From: Flavobacterium bernardetii
GTDB taxonomy: Bacteria > Bacteroidota > Bacteroidia > Flavobacteriales > Flavobacteriaceae
Direction of reading: 5' to 3'
DNA: 64,000 nt
NCBI RefSeq assembly: GCF_011305415.1
Contig: NZ_JAANOQ010000001.1
Location: 921,401 to 985,400 of the forward strand
The notes below the pieces were generated by a model. It ran no database searches, was not told the DNA's origin, and saw only the letters and a program-made list of their open reading frames with translations. The translations under genes and the position numbers were made by a program. Shown piece by piece: positions 33,814 to 42,705 of this stretch; position 1 is the stretch's first letter; the number at the start of each line of letters is the position of its first letter.

Positions 33814-35841
33814 TTATAATAATCCGTTATATTTTCTGGTGAACCATTCTGTAGTTAAAGATACGGCTAAAATAATCAATAAAAAAATCCAATCAATAAG
33901 TGGTGAATTTTTGATAAGTGACTTTTCTACAGGTAAATAGGTGTCTTTTTCAAGTAATTTCTGAATCAATTTATCGATTTGGTTTGGATGAATAACTTCT
34001 CCTTTATTCTGATTGGCTAATTGTTGTAATTTCGATACATCTGGATTCACAAACTGTTTTTCTACATCGAAATCTAACACTTCAAAAGTTCCGTTATAAC
34101 TCGCATTACTAGTTGATTCTTTCACTTTAAACGCATAATTTCCTGGTTCTAAACCGTCAAAAATAGCTTGATAACCATTATTGGCTTTAGAGAAATTATA
34201 GTTTTTGGTCGACTTCGTGTTTTTATTCGTTAGGTTGATAGAAAGATTGGCGTTTTCTTCCAATTCATAGCTTTTATTGAAGTATTGCGCGAAAATTTCA
34301 ATCGTTTCACCAGAATTATAAAAACTTTCATGTTCTACTAAAAGTGATTTTTTAGCCGAATTTGTAGATAAATATTGAATTATCTTATCAATAAACTGAT
34401 CGTATTTTTCATAAGATTGATTGATAACATGGCTTTCCATTCGCCATTTCCAAGAGTTTTCTCCTAATAAATACGCACTTCTACTGTTTCCTTTTTCTGA
34501 AAAAGTTAAGATAGGATTTCCAACATCAATTCCGTTTACTTTGGCAGTTAATAAAGTATTTAAATTCCCTTTTTCCGTAATTTTTCCGAAAGGATTTTCT
34601 AACGGTGGCAATTGAGCAAACTGAATATCGTTTTGTGCAAAAAGATTAAAACCAGTCAAAAATGACGAAGTGAAATCTTCTTTTTTGTTCGTTAATCGGA
34701 ACTCTAAATCGGATTGCATTTGATTTAATAAATTAAAATCAGTAGACATTCCGGTTATAGTAAACGTGTTTATTCTTAAGTTTTTATTTGCCTCAAAAAC
34801 TTTTCTAAAAGAAGCTGTTGGTTGATATAAAACTAATAAGTTATATTTTTTTAAATCACTGACTGGATTCGTTTTAAGCAAAGTTACTTTACGTTGTGCG
34901 TTAGATTCAATTGCGCGCTTTAAAGCACCTAAATCGGGATGAGAAATATCCGAAATGATAGCGATTTCTTTTCTTTGATCAATTACTTCAACTGCGAAAT
35001 TTTTGACATTATTATACGTGTTTTTTTCTTTCGTTGCAGAAGAAATTACTGCTTTATATTTTTGCAATCCTACTCTATCCGCTTCTAATAAAATTTGAAC
35101 CGATTGTACTTTAATCTTTTTATCGAAATTAATAGCTTGACTTGAGATTTTCTTACCATTTTTTTCAATAGAAAAATTCGCTGAAATGGCTTTGCTTCCA
35201 TTGTATTGCAAGAACACTTCCACTGGGAATTTATTCTTTAGAAATGCGTATTTATTCGCGTTAAGCTGATTTATTTTTATATCGAAAGTCGTGGTTGTAT
35301 CACCTAAAACAACTGGAAAAACATTTGCTGTTTCTTGAAAACTATATACATAATCGTTTCCAATAGTCTGATTTCCATCGGTTAATAAAACAACAGGATA
35401 AAAAGTATTTTTGTTCAATTGCTTTAAATTCGTAGCAACATTGTCAATATTAGATTGATTTCCTTTGAAATCTAGCGGTTTACCAGCAAAAAACTCTTCA
35501 TCAAAAGAATACGTTTGAATTTCGAATTTTTCTTTTAATGCTGAATTGGAAGTTAATTTTTCGAATACTTCTTTTTCTACATCATTGGCTTTTAATTCGG
35601 ATATTGAACGAGAATTATCTGCGACAATGGCAAGTGGGATTTTGTTAGTTTCAATCGATTTTCTAGAAATTACTGGATTAATTAGCAATAAAAGCAAAGA
35701 AAACACCGAAATAAAACGCAAAAAAGCCAATAACCAATTTGTTTTGTTTTGGTTATCGGCTTTAAATAAATATTGGTAAAAGGCAACAGCTCCAGAAATA
35801 ATTACTGAAAGTAGAATTAAAAGAATGGTGCTTGTTGTCAT
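33814..35841 (-). CDS. VWA-like membrane protein, BatA/DUF4159-associated type
   Basis: A 675-residue protein with two N-terminal helices (ILLILLSVIISGAVAFY and AFLRFISVFSLLLLLINPV), a VWA-like domain (about 70-190) with the MIDAS signature VADNSRSIS (DxSxS) and LLTDGNQT, several Ig-like/propeller-free beta domains with an amidotransferase-like section (near 290-420), and one C-terminal helix (LIDWIFLLIILAVSLTT). This is the pattern of large Bacteroidetes proteins usually annotated as VWA domain or hypothetical. It probably lies in the inner membrane facing the periplasm. Function unknown. Confidence 0.78.
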   Translation of the reverse strand: MTTSTILLILLSVIISGAVAFYQYLFKADNQNKTNWLLAFLRFISVFSLLLLLINPVISRKSIETNKIPLAIVADNSRSISELKANDVEKEVFEKLTSNSALKEKFEIQTYSFDEEFFAGKPLDFKGNQSNIDNVATNLKQLNKNTFYPVVLLTDGNQTIGNDYVYSFQETANVFPVVLGDTTTTFDIKINQLNANKYAFLKNKFPVEVFLQYNGSKAISANFSIEKNGKKISSQAINFDKKIKVQSVQILLEADRVGLQKYKAVISSATKEKNTYNNVKNFAVEVIDQRKEIAIISDISHPDLGALKRAIESNAQRKVTLLKTNPVSDLKKYNLLVLYQPTASFRKVFEANKNLRINTFTITGMSTDFNLLNQMQSDLEFRLTNKKEDFTSSFLTGFNLFAQNDIQFAQLPPLENPFGKITEKGNLNTLLTAKVNGIDVGNPILTFSEKGNSRSAYLLGENSWKWRMESHVINQSYEKYDQFIDKIIQYLSTNSAKKSLLVEHESFYNSGETIEIFAQYFNKSYELEENANLSINLTNKNTKSTKNYNFSKANNGYQAIFDGLEPGNYAFKVKESTSNASYNGTFEVLDFDVEKQFVNPDVSKLQQLANQNKGEVIHPNQIDKLIQKLLEKDTYLPVEKSLIKNSPLIDWIFLLIILAVSLTTEWFTRKYNGLL

Positions 35842-35855
35842 TTATTTAGTTTATG

Positions 35856-35889
35856 AGTTTATATGGTTAAAAGTTTAAAAGGTATTGTG
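35856..35889 (-). repeat. Inverted repeat flanking the four-helix-bundle gene, arm 1
   Basis: The + strand begins AGTTTATATGGTTAAAAG and ends AAAGGTATTGTG. It matches the reverse complement of 36305-36338 at 32 of 34 positions. It lies 20 bases beyond the stop codon of the enclosed gene. Confidence 0.85.
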
Positions 35890-35908
35890 GTTATGGATTG
35901 TGTGAAAA

Positions 35909-36277
35909 TTATTTTATAGCTGAAACTTGTGACTTATGTAAGCCATCAATTAGCATATTTACTTCTGTAATTTTTTCTCTAATTTGAATGTATTGATTTT
36001 CATCTACATATTCAAAATCGTGACTTAAAATAACTTGATTTAATAACTCTAATGAAGAACTATAAGCTATTTCAGAAAATCTGGCTTTATCTTTCATAGA
36101 GCTTCTTCCTGAGCCTTCCGCTAAATTTGATGCAATTGAAATGGAACAACGTCTCATTTGACTGGTTAAACCAAATATTTCATCTTTTGGAAAATTTTTA
36201 GTTGTTTTGTAAATCAAAATTGCTAATTCTCTACCTTTTTGCCAAGCTATTAACTTTTCAAAACTAAATATTCTCAT
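35909..36277 (-). CDS. Four-helix-bundle protein (23S rRNA IVS-type, Avd-like fold)
   Basis: A 122-residue member of the S23/IVP four-helix-bundle family: FEKLIAWQKGRELAILIYKTTKNFP, then GLTSQMRRCSISIASNLAEGSGR (the family signature near 37-59) and SSLELLNQVILSHDFEYVDE. Such proteins are encoded in intervening sequences of some 23S rRNA genes, as the accessory protein of diversity-generating retroelements, and often as free-standing genes of unknown role. No rRNA or reverse transcriptase is nearby. The gene is enclosed by 34-bp inverted repeats (35856-35889 and 36305-36338), unlike its neighbours. Confidence 0.92.
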   Translation of the reverse strand: MRIFSFEKLIAWQKGRELAILIYKTTKNFPKDEIFGLTSQMRRCSISIASNLAEGSGRSSMKDKARFSEIAYSSSLELLNQVILSHDFEYVDENQYIQIREKITEVNMLIDGLHKSQVSAIK

Positions 36278-36304
36278 TGCAATTTAATATTTACAATTTT
36301 TCAA

Positions 36305-36338
36305 CACAAAACCTTTTAAACCTTTAACCATATAAACT
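36305..36338 (+). repeat. Inverted repeat flanking the four-helix-bundle gene, arm 2
   Basis: Reads CACAAAACCTTTTAAACC, then TTTAACCATATAAACT on the + strand. It is 27 bases upstream of the start codon of the enclosed gene and 20 bases beyond the end of fabG. Related words occur at 9585-9625 and 18417-18457. Confidence 0.85.
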
Positions 36339-36358
36339 TTTAAACCTTTTTTACAATC

Positions 36359-37105
36359 TTAAGTCAACATTCCACCATCAACGTTAATAACTTGTCCTGT
36401 TACATAAGCACTCATATCTGAACTTAAGAACACACAAACATTAGCTACGTCTTCTGGAGTTCCACCACGTTTTAATGGAATAGATTCTCTCCATCCTTTT
36501 ACTACATCTTCGTTTAATTTAGCAGTCATTTCAGTTTCAATGAAACCTGGAGCGATAGCGTTGCAACGAATGTTACGTGAACCTAATTCTAATGCGATAG
36601 ATTTAGTAAAACCAATCATACCAGCTTTAGAAGCCGCGTAATTGGCTTGACCAGCATTTCCTTTTACTCCAACAACAGAACTCATATTTACGATAGAACC
36701 TTTACGATTTTTAAGCATGATTTTTTGAACTGCTTTTGTCATATTGAAAACCGATTTTAAGTTGATATTCATTACGGCGTCAAAATCTTCTTCAGACATA
36801 CGCATTAATAAATTATCTTTTGTAATTCCGGCATTGTTGATTAAAATATCGATATTTCCAAAATCAGCCATTACATCATCAACTAGTTTTTGAGCTTCGT
36901 TGAAATCAGCAGCGTTTGATTTATATCCTTTAGATTTAATTCCTAAAGCGTTTAATTCGTTCTCTAAAGCCAACGCAGATTCTGCAGACGAACTATATGT
37001 AAATGCAACATTTGCTCCGTTTTGTGCAAAAACTTTTGCAATTCCACTTCCAATTCCTCTACTAGCGCCAGTAATAATAGCAACTTTACCTTCTAATAAT
37101 TTCAT
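36359..37105 (-). CDS. fabG: 3-oxoacyl-[acyl-carrier-protein] reductase
   Basis: NADPH-dependent short-chain dehydrogenase of fatty acid elongation. It has 248 residues. Seen: the cofactor loop TGASRGIGSGIA (13-24), NNAGIT (near 90), catalytic Ser in SIVNMSSVVG, and YAASKAGMIGF (the YxxxK pair, about 156-160), then APGFIETEMT. No acyl carrier protein gene is adjacent, but sequence and length are typical of FabG. Preceded by its own -7 element. Confidence 0.95.
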   Translation of the reverse strand: MKLLEGKVAIITGASRGIGSGIAKVFAQNGANVAFTYSSSAESALALENELNALGIKSKGYKSNAADFNEAQKLVDDVMADFGNIDILINNAGITKDNLLMRMSEEDFDAVMNINLKSVFNMTKAVQKIMLKNRKGSIVNMSSVVGVKGNAGQANYAASKAGMIGFTKSIALELGSRNIRCNAIAPGFIETEMTAKLNEDVVKGWRESIPLKRGGTPEDVANVCVFLSSDMSAYVTGQVINVDGGMLT

Positions 37106-37141
37106 ATTATATTAATTAAATTTTTAGTTTCTAATAAAAGT

Positions 37142-37149
37142 CAAATATA
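37142..37149 (-). promoter_or_regulatory. -7 element TATATTTG for fabG
   Basis: On the minus strand TATATTTG lies 36 bases before the fabG ATG. A T-rich stretch about 19 bases further upstream could be the -33 site. Confidence 0.6.
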
Positions 37150-37238
37150 ATAATAATTTAAAGTAATAAAAAACATCTTTTGTATTAAACCTTTTTGTTT
37201 TTTGTTAGTCTAATCCTTACCAACCTAAACTTACTTTT

Positions 37239-38429
37239 ATGAAACTAACTAAAATTTTACAATTCTGTGTACTTATTGTTACTTTATCTTCTTGTAATGA
37301 TACTAATGAAGAAACTTATACTGAAATTACAGCAACTTATCCTGCGGTTGAAGCAGAATTTGGTAGCTCAGTAGATTTGAAGAATTTAGCCAATTATGCT
37401 AATCAAACCATCCCAGCTTATATTACAAAAGACAATAGCGGATTAAATGCAATTTCAGATAAAGGTGCGACTTTAGGAAGAGTTTTGTTTTATGACACCA
37501 AAATGTCAGCAAACAATACTATTTCTTGTTCAAGTTGTCATAAACAAGAAGTTGCTTTTGGTGATAATGTTGTTGCTAGTACGGGAGTAAACGGAACAAC
37601 AGGAAGACATTCGATGCGATTGATTAATACTCGATTTGCTACGGAATCTAAATTCTTTTGGGATGAAAGAGCGGCAAGTTTAGAAATTCAAACTACGATG
37701 CCAATTAAAGATCATGGTGAAATGGGATTTAGTGGCACTGGTGGAGATTTATCTTTTAATGATTTGATTATAAAGTTATCTGCAGTTGATTATTATAAAG
37801 AATTATTCAAATTTGTTTATGGTTCTGAAGAAATTACGGAAACTAAAATTCAATTTGCTTTGGCACAATTCATAAGAAGTATCCAATCTTTTGATTCTAA
37901 ATATGACATTGGAAGAGCAAGCGCCCCAAATGATGGTGTGAATTTTGCTAATTTTACAGCTCAAGAAAATCAAGGTAAAAATTTGTTTTTAACTCCTCCA
38001 GCTTTTAATGCATCTGGTGTGCGAACTGGAGGTGGAATTGGTTGTGCAGGCTGTCATAGAGCTCCAGAATTTGATATTGATCCTAATTCTAGAAACAACG
38101 GTATAATTGGAACTATTTCAGGTGTTGGAATTGATATTACCAATACTAGAGCTCCTTCTTTAAGAGATTTAGTAAAAGTCGATGGTACTTTAAATGGACA
38201 AATAATGCATACTGGAGTAATTACTTCACTTCAAGCGGCGATTGGACATTATGGTACGATTACAATTGCACCAGGAAATACCAATTTAGACCCAAGATTA
38301 ACACCAGGCGGATTTGGACAACAATTGAACTTAAATGCAACAGAAGTAAATGCGGTAATTGCGTTTTTAAGAACGCTTTCTGGAACTGATGTTTACACGA
38401 ATACAAAATGGTCAAACCCTTTTAATTAA
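37239..38429 (+). CDS. Di-haem cytochrome-c peroxidase lipoprotein (MauG/CCP family)
   Basis: A 396-residue lipoprotein (lipobox TLSSC, Cys19) with two haem c sites: CSSCH at 97-101 and CAGCH at 269-273. The layout of the two sites, the LGRVLFYDTKMS start of the first domain, GRHSMRLINTRFATESKFFWDERA between them, and RAPSLRDLVKVDGTLNGQIMHTG after the second are those of bacterial di-haem peroxidases. It reduces hydrogen peroxide in the periplasm with electrons from cytochrome c, or oxidises another substrate as MauG does. Monocistronic; ends at a strong bidirectional terminator. Confidence 0.93.
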   Translation: MKLTKILQFCVLIVTLSSCNDTNEETYTEITATYPAVEAEFGSSVDLKNLANYANQTIPAYITKDNSGLNAISDKGATLGRVLFYDTKMSANNTISCSSCHKQEVAFGDNVVASTGVNGTTGRHSMRLINTRFATESKFFWDERAASLEIQTTMPIKDHGEMGFSGTGGDLSFNDLIIKLSAVDYYKELFKFVYGSEEITETKIQFALAQFIRSIQSFDSKYDIGRASAPNDGVNFANFTAQENQGKNLFLTPPAFNASGVRTGGGIGCAGCHRAPEFDIDPNSRNNGIIGTISGVGIDITNTRAPSLRDLVKVDGTLNGQIMHTGVITSLQAAIGHYGTITIAPGNTNLDPRLTPGGFGQQLNLNATEVNAVIAFLRTLSGTDVYTNTKWSNPFN

Positions 38430-38435
38430 AAACAA

Positions 38436-38468
38436 AAATCCCGCTCTAATTATTTTAGAGCGGGATTT
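38436..38468. terminator. Bidirectional terminator between convergent genes
   Basis: AAATCCCGCTCTAA (38436-38449) and TTAGAGCGGGATTT (38455-38468) form a perfect 14-bp stem with a 5-base loop. A-rich before and T-rich after, so it can work for both the peroxidase gene and the leftward gene. Confidence 0.9.
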
Positions 38469-38486
38469 ATCATATCTATTTATTAC

Positions 38487-38915
38487 TTAGAAAGCTACAT
38501 TCCATTTTGGAAGTGCACCATTTTCATCTAAATAACTTTGTAAAACTGTTGCTTCTACAAATGTTGGAATACCTTTTACTTTTTCAGTAAATGTTTCATA
38601 CCAAACAACTTCTAAAGATTCAATTTCTTCTTTTTTCATTTGTGCTGGCCAAGAATATTTTCTTCCTGTTTTAGCAAATTGGTGTCCGTTTACGATTTTA
38701 TCGTACAAACCACCGCTTTTTACTTTTAAAGTTCCATCGTTTTGTACTGTTCCAGTTGAACCAACCATGATTAGTTCTTTTGCTTCGTTAGTTGTATCGT
38801 ACACTAAGAAAACACCACTTGCACCATCTGGAGCATTACAAACTTCTTCTAAATTTAAATCTGTATTAAATAAAAAACTATTTGTTGATTTGTATTTTTT
38901 TAATTCTTTTTCCAT
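38487..38915 (-). CDS. Small protein, possibly a divergent GIY-YIG domain
   Basis: A 142-residue protein from the ATG at 38915 (MEKELKKYKSTNSFL). I do not know its family. It resembles the GIY-YIG nuclease core: ASGVFLVYD in place of GIY, LIMVGSTG in place of YIG, then GGLYDKIVNGHQF, and late IPTFVEATVLQSYL with a candidate catalytic Glu followed by LPKWN. If so, the tyrosines of the motif are replaced (Phe and Met), so activity is doubtful. No signal peptide. Preceded by the 16-base word shared with the hisIE upstream region. Confidence is for a real gene; the domain call is tentative. Confidence 0.7.
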   Translation of the reverse strand: MEKELKKYKSTNSFLFNTDLNLEEVCNAPDGASGVFLVYDTTNEAKELIMVGSTGTVQNDGTLKVKSGGLYDKIVNGHQFAKTGRKYSWPAQMKKEEIESLEVVWYETFTEKVKGIPTFVEATVLQSYLDENGALPKWNVAF

Positions 38916-38937
38916 TTTTTTTAATTTGCCACGAAGA

Positions 38938-38953
38938 CACAAAGGCGCTAAGT
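38938..38953. repeat. 16-base word CACAAAGGCGCTAAGT, copy 2
   Basis: Identical to 19125-19140. It lies 23 bases upstream of the start of the small GIY-YIG-like gene and is followed by another CACAAAGGC at about 38971. Confidence 0.6.
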
Positions 38954-39068
38954 GATATTGTTTGAATTTTCACAAAGGCAAAAAATTGTTTTGTGAACTT
39001 GATTAATATAATTAATAAAAGCTCCATAAAAAGGAGCTTTTATTACTATGTATTTTAAATACAGGATA

Positions 39069-39941
39069 TTATCCCATAATTTCTTTTACTTTTTTACCAA
39101 TTTCTGCAGGAGAATCTACTACGTGAATTCCACATTCTCTCATGATACGTTTTTTAGCTTCTGCAGTATCATCTGCACCACCAACAATCGCACCAGCATG
39201 ACCCATTGTTCTACCTTTTGGAGCAGTTTCTCCAGCGATAAAACCAACAACTGGTTTGCGGTTACCATCAGCTTTAATCCAATGCGCAGCATCAGCTTCT
39301 AATTGACCACCAATTTCACCAATCATAATGATACATTCTGTTTCAGGATCGTTCATTAATAATTCTACAGCTTGTTTAGTTGTAGTTCCAATAATTGGAT
39401 CTCCACCAATACCAATAGCAGTTGTGATTCCTAAACCTTGTTTTACTACTTGGTCAGCAGCTTCATATGTTAAAGTTCCTGATTTAGAAACAATACCTAC
39501 ATTTCCTTTTTTGAAAACGAAACCTGGCATAATACCAACTTTAGCTTCACCTGGAGTAATAACACCTGGACAGTTAGGACCAACTAAACGACAATCTTTA
39601 CCTTGGATAAAGTCGTACGCTTTAATCATATCTGCAACTGGAATTCCTTCAGTAATACAAATAATTACTTTAATACCTGCATCGGCAGCTTCCATAATAG
39701 CATCTGCAGCAAATGCTGGCGGAACAAAAATAATTGAAGTATCAGCACCGGCAGTTTTTACAGCATCTTTTACTGTGTTAAAAACTGGACGGTCTAAATG
39801 TAAAGTTCCACCTTTACCTGGAGTAACTCCACCAACAACGTTTGTACCATATTCAATCATTTGAGAAGCATGGAAAGTTCCTTCACTTCCTGTAAATCCT
39901 TGAACTATAATTTTTGAATTTTTATTTACTAAAACACTCAT
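39069..39941 (-). CDS. sucD: Succinate-CoA ligase (ADP-forming) alpha subunit
   Basis: TCA-cycle enzyme subunit that binds CoA and carries the phosphohistidine. It has 290 residues. Seen: [30 protein letters not shown] (CoA-binding Rossmann fold), [36 protein letters not shown] and the active-site His in [13 protein letters not shown] near residue 246. The beta subunit gene (sucC) is not in the window, as is common in Flavobacteriaceae. It has its own promoter although the lpx genes upstream run the same way. Confidence 0.97.
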   Translation of the reverse strand: MSVLVNKNSKIIVQGFTGSEGTFHASQMIEYGTNVVGGVTPGKGGTLHLDRPVFNTVKDAVKTAGADTSIIFVPPAFAADAIMEAADAGIKVIICITEGIPVADMIKAYDFIQGKDCRLVGPNCPGVITPGEAKVGIMPGFVFKKGNVGIVSKSGTLTYEAADQVVKQGLGITTAIGIGGDPIIGTTTKQAVELLMNDPETECIIMIGEIGGQLEADAAHWIKADGNRKPVVGFIAGETAPKGRTMGHAGAIVGGADDTAEAKKRIMRECGIHVVDSPAEIGKKVKEIMG

Positions 39942-39968
39942 GATGTTATTTGTTTTTTAAAAGTTGAG

Positions 39969-39976
39969 CAAAAGTA
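39969..39976 (-). promoter_or_regulatory. -7 element TACTTTTG for sucD
   Basis: On the minus strand TACTTTTG fits TAnnTTTG and lies 27 bases before the sucD ATG. Confidence 0.5.
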
Positions 39977-40017
39977 AGTTTTTTGCGAGTAATAATTTAA
40001 TTTTTTTAAATATTTTT

Positions 40018-40380
40018 TTAAGCTGGTCGGCTAATTTGATAACCTTTTATGATTTTATTGTTTTCGAATTCCCAAATAGCGATAAATCTTCCGATTAAAA
40101 TCAAATCTTTCTGATTTTCTATACTTGCTCCAAAATGATTAAAAGTAATTGAAACTGAATCATTTTCAGATATTAAATGTAAAATTTCTGAGTTGAAAAT
40201 AGAGAAATTGTCTTTTAGTTCTGTAGCTAAATCTAATAATGATTTTTTATCTTTAACTAATAAACCTTCAGAACTGTGCCATTCTAAAAGCACATTATCA
40301 TGTAGCACATCATTTAAAAAATCTCTGTTTCTTAAACCATCATTAGCATATAATTCTTGTACAATTTCTTTTGGAGTCAT
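40018..40380 (-). CDS. NTF2-like (SnoaL-type) small protein
   Basis: A 120-residue protein with the cone-shaped NTF2-like fold pattern: [40 protein letters not shown] (helix-helix-strand), then strands around VSITFNHFGAS and FIAIWEFENNKIIKGYQISRP at the end. It could be a small isomerase, hydrolase or ligand-binding protein. Its ATG overlaps the stop of the upstream lpxD-like gene by one base, so it is translated with the lipid A cluster, but a role in lipid A is not shown. Confidence 0.8.
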   Translation of the reverse strand: MTPKEIVQELYANDGLRNRDFLNDVLHDNVLLEWHSSEGLLVKDKKSLLDLATELKDNFSIFNSEILHLISENDSVSITFNHFGASIENQKDLILIGRFIAIWEFENNKIIKGYQISRPA

Positions 40381-41309
40381 TATTTTAGTTTTTGTATGAT
40401 TTCAGGAATTCGTTTAATATTTGCCAGTTGTTTTAATTTTTCTCTTGATTCTTCAATTGGAGTTCCAAAATACGATTTTCCACCTTCAACAGATTTTGTT
40501 ACGCCAGTTTGTCCCATAATTACAGCTTTCGCTCCAATAGTGATTCCGCTAGTGGTTCCAACTTGTCCCCAAAGTGTGACTTCGTCTTCAATAATTACAC
40601 AACCTGCGATTCCGGTTTGAGAAGCGATTAAGCATTTTTTACCGATTACAGTATCGTGTCCAACATGAACTTGATTGTCAATTTTAGTTCCTTCGCCGAT
40701 AGTTGTGTCGCCTGTAACGCCTTTGTCAATTGTACAAAGTGCACCAATTCCAACATTATTTTCAATCACTACTCGCCCACCAGAAAGCAATTGATCAAAA
40801 CCGTCTGGGCGTTTTTTGTAATAAAAAGCATCGGCTCCTAAAATAGTTCCAGCGTGAATAATTACGTTATCACCAATTACAGTATTATCATAAATGGAAA
40901 CATTAGAATGAATTAAACAATTTTTCCCGATTTGAACGTTATGTCCAACAAAACAATTCGGTTGAATTTTTGTTCCTTCTCCGATTTTTGCTGAATCTGA
41001 AATAGAAACATTTGAAAATTGAAAAGGTCTGAAATATTTGGTTAACACATTAAAATCTCTAAACGGATCATCAGAAATCAATAAAGCTTTTCCTTCAGGA
41101 CATTCTACTTCTTTATTAATAAGTACAATTGTTGCCGCAGATTGCAAGGCTTTGTCGTAATATTTAGGATGATCTACAAAAACAATATCACCAGGTTCCA
41201 CCACATGAATTTCATTCATACCACGAACTGGAAAATCATCAGTTCCAATATACTTAGAATTGATGATTTCAGCAATTTGTTTTAAGGTGTATGTTTTGTT
41301 AAATTTCAT
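40380..41309 (-). CDS. Second LpxD-like acyltransferase
   Basis: A 309-residue LpxD paralogue. It has the N-terminal uridine-binding part (1-95; [37 protein letters not shown]) and a left-handed beta helix of hexapeptide repeats (100-290; ...[28 protein letters not shown]...). The region matching the catalytic HxG of LpxD is [13 protein letters not shown]. It is shorter at the C-terminus than LpxD (44105-45124). Bacteroidetes often carry this second copy in the same place. It may acylate a different position or use another acyl chain; unproven. It starts 10 bases after efp. Confidence 0.88.
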   Translation of the reverse strand: MKFNKTYTLKQIAEIINSKYIGTDDFPVRGMNEIHVVEPGDIVFVDHPKYYDKALQSAATIVLINKEVECPEGKALLISDDPFRDFNVLTKYFRPFQFSNVSISDSAKIGEGTKIQPNCFVGHNVQIGKNCLIHSNVSIYDNTVIGDNVIIHAGTILGADAFYYKKRPDGFDQLLSGGRVVIENNVGIGALCTIDKGVTGDTTIGEGTKIDNQVHVGHDTVIGKKCLIASQTGIAGCVIIEDEVTLWGQVGTTSGITIGAKAVIMGQTGVTKSVEGGKSYFGTPIEESREKLKQLANIKRIPEIIQKLK

Positions 41310-41318
41310 TTATTTCAA

Positions 41319-41885
41319 TTACTCTTTTACACGTTCCATATAAGAACTAGAGGTTGTGTCAATTTTAATTTTATCACCTTCATTAATAAATAAAGGTACA
41401 TTTATTGTTGCTCCAGTTTCTACAGTTGCAGGTTTTGTTGCATTTGTAGCTGTATTTCCTTTTAAACCTGGTTCCGTATATGTAACTTCTAAAATAATAG
41501 ATGCTGGCATGTCTACTGATAAAGGTAAATCTGTTTCAGTATTAATTTGAACCATCACATTTGTACCTTCTTTTAATAAATCTGGTGCATCTAAAATGTT
41601 TTTATTCAAGGTAATTTGTTCAAAAGATTCGATATTCATAAAGTGAAAATCATTTCCTTCAGGATATAAAAATTGGTACGTTTGAGTTTCTACTCTTACC
41701 ACATCAATTTTATGACCTGCTGAAAAAGTATTATCTAACACTTTTCCATTAGTTAATGATCTTAATTTTGTTCTTACAAACGCTGGTCCTTTTCCAGGTT
41801 TAACGTGTAAAAATTCAATAATTTTATAAATATCGTGGTTAAATTTTATACATAAACCATTTCTAATATCTGATGTACTTGCCAT
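41319..41885 (-). CDS. efp: Elongation factor P
   Basis: A 188-residue three-domain EF-P that helps ribosomes pass polyproline stretches. The loop that carries the modified residue reads VKPGKGPAF with Lys32, so it is a lysine-type EF-P. Later parts include NTFSAGHKIDVVRVETQTYQFLY and ITVEVTYTEPGLKGNTATNATKPA-like sequence (EVTYTEPGLKG). Located between lpxA and the second lpxD-like gene, as in many Bacteroidetes. Confidence 0.97.
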   Translation of the reverse strand: MASTSDIRNGLCIKFNHDIYKIIEFLHVKPGKGPAFVRTKLRSLTNGKVLDNTFSAGHKIDVVRVETQTYQFLYPEGNDFHFMNIESFEQITLNKNILDAPDLLKEGTNVMVQINTETDLPLSVDMPASIILEVTYTEPGLKGNTATNATKPATVETGATINVPLFINEGDKIKIDTTSSSYMERVKE

Positions 41886-41917
41886 TTTGTTTGTTTTAAT
41901 TTTATGTTTTTAATAAT

Positions 41918-42703
41918 TTATACGCTTCCAGTATAACCTTTCATGATACCACGAGAAGAATTTCTGATAAAATCTAAAATTTCATCTCTTTCTGTAGTGG
42001 CTTCCATTTCTGCTTCAATAATACTCATAGCTTGAGAAGTATTGTAGTTTTTTTGGTATAAGATTCTGTAAATATCTTGAATTTCTCTAATTTTTTCAGT
42101 CGAAAAGCCTCTTCTTCTTAATCCTACTGAGTTTATTCCAACGTAAGACAAAGGTTCTTTTGCTGCTTTTGAAAAAGGTGGTACATCTTTACGTAATAGA
42201 GAACCACCAGAAATCATTGCGTGATCTCCAATTGAAATAAACTGATGCACTGCAGATAAACCTCCAACTACAGCATAATTCCCAACAGTTACGTGTCCGC
42301 CTAAAAGTACTCCATTTACAATAATTACATTATCACCAATAATACAATCGTGGGCAATATGTGCCGTTGCCATAATTAAGCAATTATTACCAACTACTGT
42401 TTTTCCTGCAGCAACTGTACCTCTATTTATGGTTACACATTCTCTAATTGTAGTATTATCACCAATTACAGTTAATGAATCTTCTCCACCAAATTTTAAA
42501 TCTTGTGGTACGGCAGAAATTACGGCTCCTGGAAAAATATTACAATTTTTACCAATACGAGCGCCTTCCATAATGGTTACGTTAGAACCTATCCAAGTTC
42601 CTTCGCCAATTTCTACATTATTATGAATGGTTGTAAAAGGATCGATAACTACATTTCTTGCAATTTTTGCTCCTGGATGTACGTATGCTAAGGGTTGATT
42701 CAT
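41918..42703 (-). CDS. lpxA: UDP-N-acetylglucosamine acyltransferase LpxA
   Basis: First enzyme of lipid A synthesis, adding a 3-hydroxyacyl chain from ACP to the 3-OH of UDP-GlcNAc. It has 261 residues: a hexapeptide left-handed beta helix (1-185, starting LAYVHPGAKIARNVVIDPFTTIHNNVEIG) and a helical C-terminus (GINSVGLRRRGFSTEKIREIQDIYR). The catalytic His is in MATAHIAHDCIIGDN. It starts 2 bases after the lpxC/fabZ stop. Confidence 0.97.
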   Translation of the reverse strand: MNQPLAYVHPGAKIARNVVIDPFTTIHNNVEIGEGTWIGSNVTIMEGARIGKNCNIFPGAVISAVPQDLKFGGEDSLTVIGDNTTIRECVTINRGTVAAGKTVVGNNCLIMATAHIAHDCIIGDNVIIVNGVLLGGHVTVGNYAVVGGLSAVHQFISIGDHAMISGGSLLRKDVPPFSKAAKEPLSYVGINSVGLRRRGFSTEKIREIQDIYRILYQKNYNTSQAMSIIEAEMEATTERDEILDFIRNSSRGIMKGYTGSV

Positions 42704-42705
42704 AA

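Noticed and set aside
35909..36277. Four-helix-bundle gene as accessory protein of a diversity-generating retroelement
   Set aside because: No reverse transcriptase, template repeat or variable repeat is nearby; the family has many free-standing members.
39328..39864. 178-codon ORF antisense to sucD
   Set aside because: Lies entirely inside sucD; arises from the codon bias of the real gene on the other strand.
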